Shown piece after piece: positions 63,097 through 64,000 of a DNA stretch of 64,000 nt. Made by a program: the position numbers and the translations under genes. How positions within the stretch are numbered: the stretch's first letter is position 1; each line of letters begins with the position of its first letter. The stretch is taken from assembly GCA_016195915.1 (NCBI GenBank), contig JACPYS010000040.1, positions 1 through 64,000 of the forward strand, read 5' to 3'. Source of the DNA: Betaproteobacteria bacterium (GTDB taxonomy: Bacteria > Pseudomonadota > Gammaproteobacteria > Burkholderiales > SG8-39). The notes beneath the pieces were generated by a model that was not told the origin of the DNA, ran no database searches, and was given only the letters and a program-made list of their open reading frames with translations.

Positions 63097-64000
63097 CTAC
63101 CCGGCCGGCCTGATCGCGTGTAGCACGTCCGAGACCAGTCGGCCGAACCCCTGAAAGTCGGCGCTCGGCCCATGCGCGTTGCCGAAGCGCACGACGACCA
63201 GGCGCTCGGATGGAATCACCATCACGCGCTGGCCGAGGAATCCGGACGCGAAGAACGCGTCCTCCGGCAAATTCCACCGCGTGCGCCAGGCGCTGGAGCC
63301 CCGCCAGAAACCCATCGCGTAGTTGCTGTCGAGCGTCTTCGAAGACGAATAGCGCACCCAGCCCTCCGGCAGGACGCGCCGCCCGCCAACCACGCCGTCC
63401 TCGAGGTAAAGCATGCCGAAGCGCGCCCAGTCCCTCGCGGAGGCGTACATGTACGTGGAACCGATCGGCGTGCCCGCTGCGTCGAACTCCAGCGTGACGT
63501 GGCGCATGCCGAGCGGCCCGAACAGTTCGCGATGCGCAAATGCGAGCACGTCGCCGGCATTTCCGCCGACCGCGTCGCGGATGATGCGCGACAGGATCAG
63601 CGTGTTGCCGCTGGTGTAGTACCACCTGCTCCCGGGCGGCGACTCGAGGCTCGCGCGCTCGGCGAACCCCGCCATGTCACGCTCGATCATAAGCATCCGC
63701 GAGACCGAGTCGTACACGGTATTGGTTTCCGTCAATGCAAGTCCGCTCGTCATACGCAGCAGCATGTCCATGGTGATCGCGTGCCGTGGATCGGCGGGAT
63801 CGCGCCACTGCGGCACTGGTTCGGGACCATCGACGGAAAGGAGCCCTTGGCGGACGAGGATGCCGGTGAGCGCGCTGGTGACCGACTTCGTCACGGACCA
63901 GCCGAGGAGCGGCGTGTCGACGCCGTAACCCGGTGCGTAGCGTTCCGCCACGATGCGCCCAGCGTGCACGACCACGGCCGCCGTGGTCTGGCGATACGGC
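63097..64000 (-). CDS. serine hydrolase of the beta-lactamase (class C/PBP) family, N-terminus outside window
   Basis: At least 301 residues; the frame runs through the right window edge, so the start is missing. The SxxK nucleophile appears as WSVTKSVTSAL, and YYTSGNTLILSRIIRD takes the place of the YxN motif, with a late GxG-like region near MVIPSERLVVVRFGNAHG. The fold covers D-Ala peptidases, esterases and class C beta-lactamases; a hydrolase of the EstB type is most likely. Resistance cannot be inferred. Confidence 0.85.
   Translation of the reverse strand, partial: PYRQTTAAVVVHAGRIVAERYAPGYGVDTPLLGWSVTKSVTSALTGILVRQGLLSVDGPEPVPQWRDPADPRHAITMDMLLRMTSGLALTETNTVYDSVSRMLMIERDMAGFAERASLESPPGSRWYYTSGNTLILSRIIRDAVGGNAGDVLAFAHRELFGPLGMRHVTLEFDAAGTPIGSTYMYASARDWARFGMLYLEDGVVGGRRVLPEGWVRYSSSKTLDSNYAMGFWRGSSAWRTRWNLPEDAFFASGFLGQRVMVIPSERLVVVRFGNAHGPSADFQGFGRLVSDVLHAIRPAG

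Overview
The window is about 64 kb of GC-rich bacterial chromosome. It looks betaproteobacterial, perhaps Burkholderiales or relatives. Supporting signs are a betaproteobacterial-type RecA, two tripartite-tricarboxylate (Bug) solute receptors, LolC/LolD, ComEC, and an rpfE-like/recJ/prfB/lysS block. Typical core genes sit at both ends and in the middle. Between them lies a large accessory stretch of small unrelated genes.

Layout. 1-7.8 kb: core genes (alpha/beta hydrolase end, dodecin, comEC, DUF2062 protein, potassium channel with TrkA-N domain, lolD and lolC, flavin/PPOX protein). 7.9-22.8 kb: a decayed chromosomal integron. A truncated integron integrase (minus strand) is followed by about 16 mostly plus-strand gene cassettes: toxin-antitoxin pairs, DUF proteins, acetyltransferases, cupins, hydrolases, a LanC-like protein and a carboxymuconolactone decarboxylase family (CMD) gene with an in-frame TGA. 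attC-like palindromes in several states of decay separate them. 22.8-34.6 kb: a plus-strand accessory run of detoxification and metabolic genes (VOC, MAPEG, GFA, GST, DinB, RidA, inosine glycosylase, HAD, esterase, DapA-like, PhzF, hemolysin III) with several gene remnants carrying internal deletions. 34.7-42.3 kb: ppdK, then the divergent recA-recX-small ORF-alaS operon. 42.3-47.7 kb: 3-hydroxyisobutyrate dehydrogenase-like gene, orphan DUF433, LysE exporter, Bug receptor, an exonuclease/GIY-YIG fusion and an rpfE-like gene. 47.7-53.1 kb: recJ, an exported methyltransferase, KTSC, prfB with its programmed frameshift, lysS. 53.1-60.4 kb: a two-armed catabolic locus around a GntR regulator (CaiB CoA transferase, MmgE/PrpD, Bug receptor; CitE-like lyase, MaoC hydratase, acyl-CoA dehydrogenase). 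Its gene content resembles itaconate degradation loci. 60.4-64 kb: a membrane protein with an EF-hand-like loop, a RelE-type toxin with an HTH antitoxin, and a serine beta-lactamase-like gene cut by the window edge.

Strongest points. (1) The integron and its attC sites. (2) The CMD gene at 18087-18641: TGA replaces the second Cys of the CxxC motif, the frame stays open, and a SECIS-like hairpin lies at the expected distance, so it may be a selenoprotein. (3) Matching palindromic operators flanking the GntR gene, one in front of each arm of the proposed C5-dicarboxylate operon pair. All calls come from reading the sequence alone; no database search was possible.
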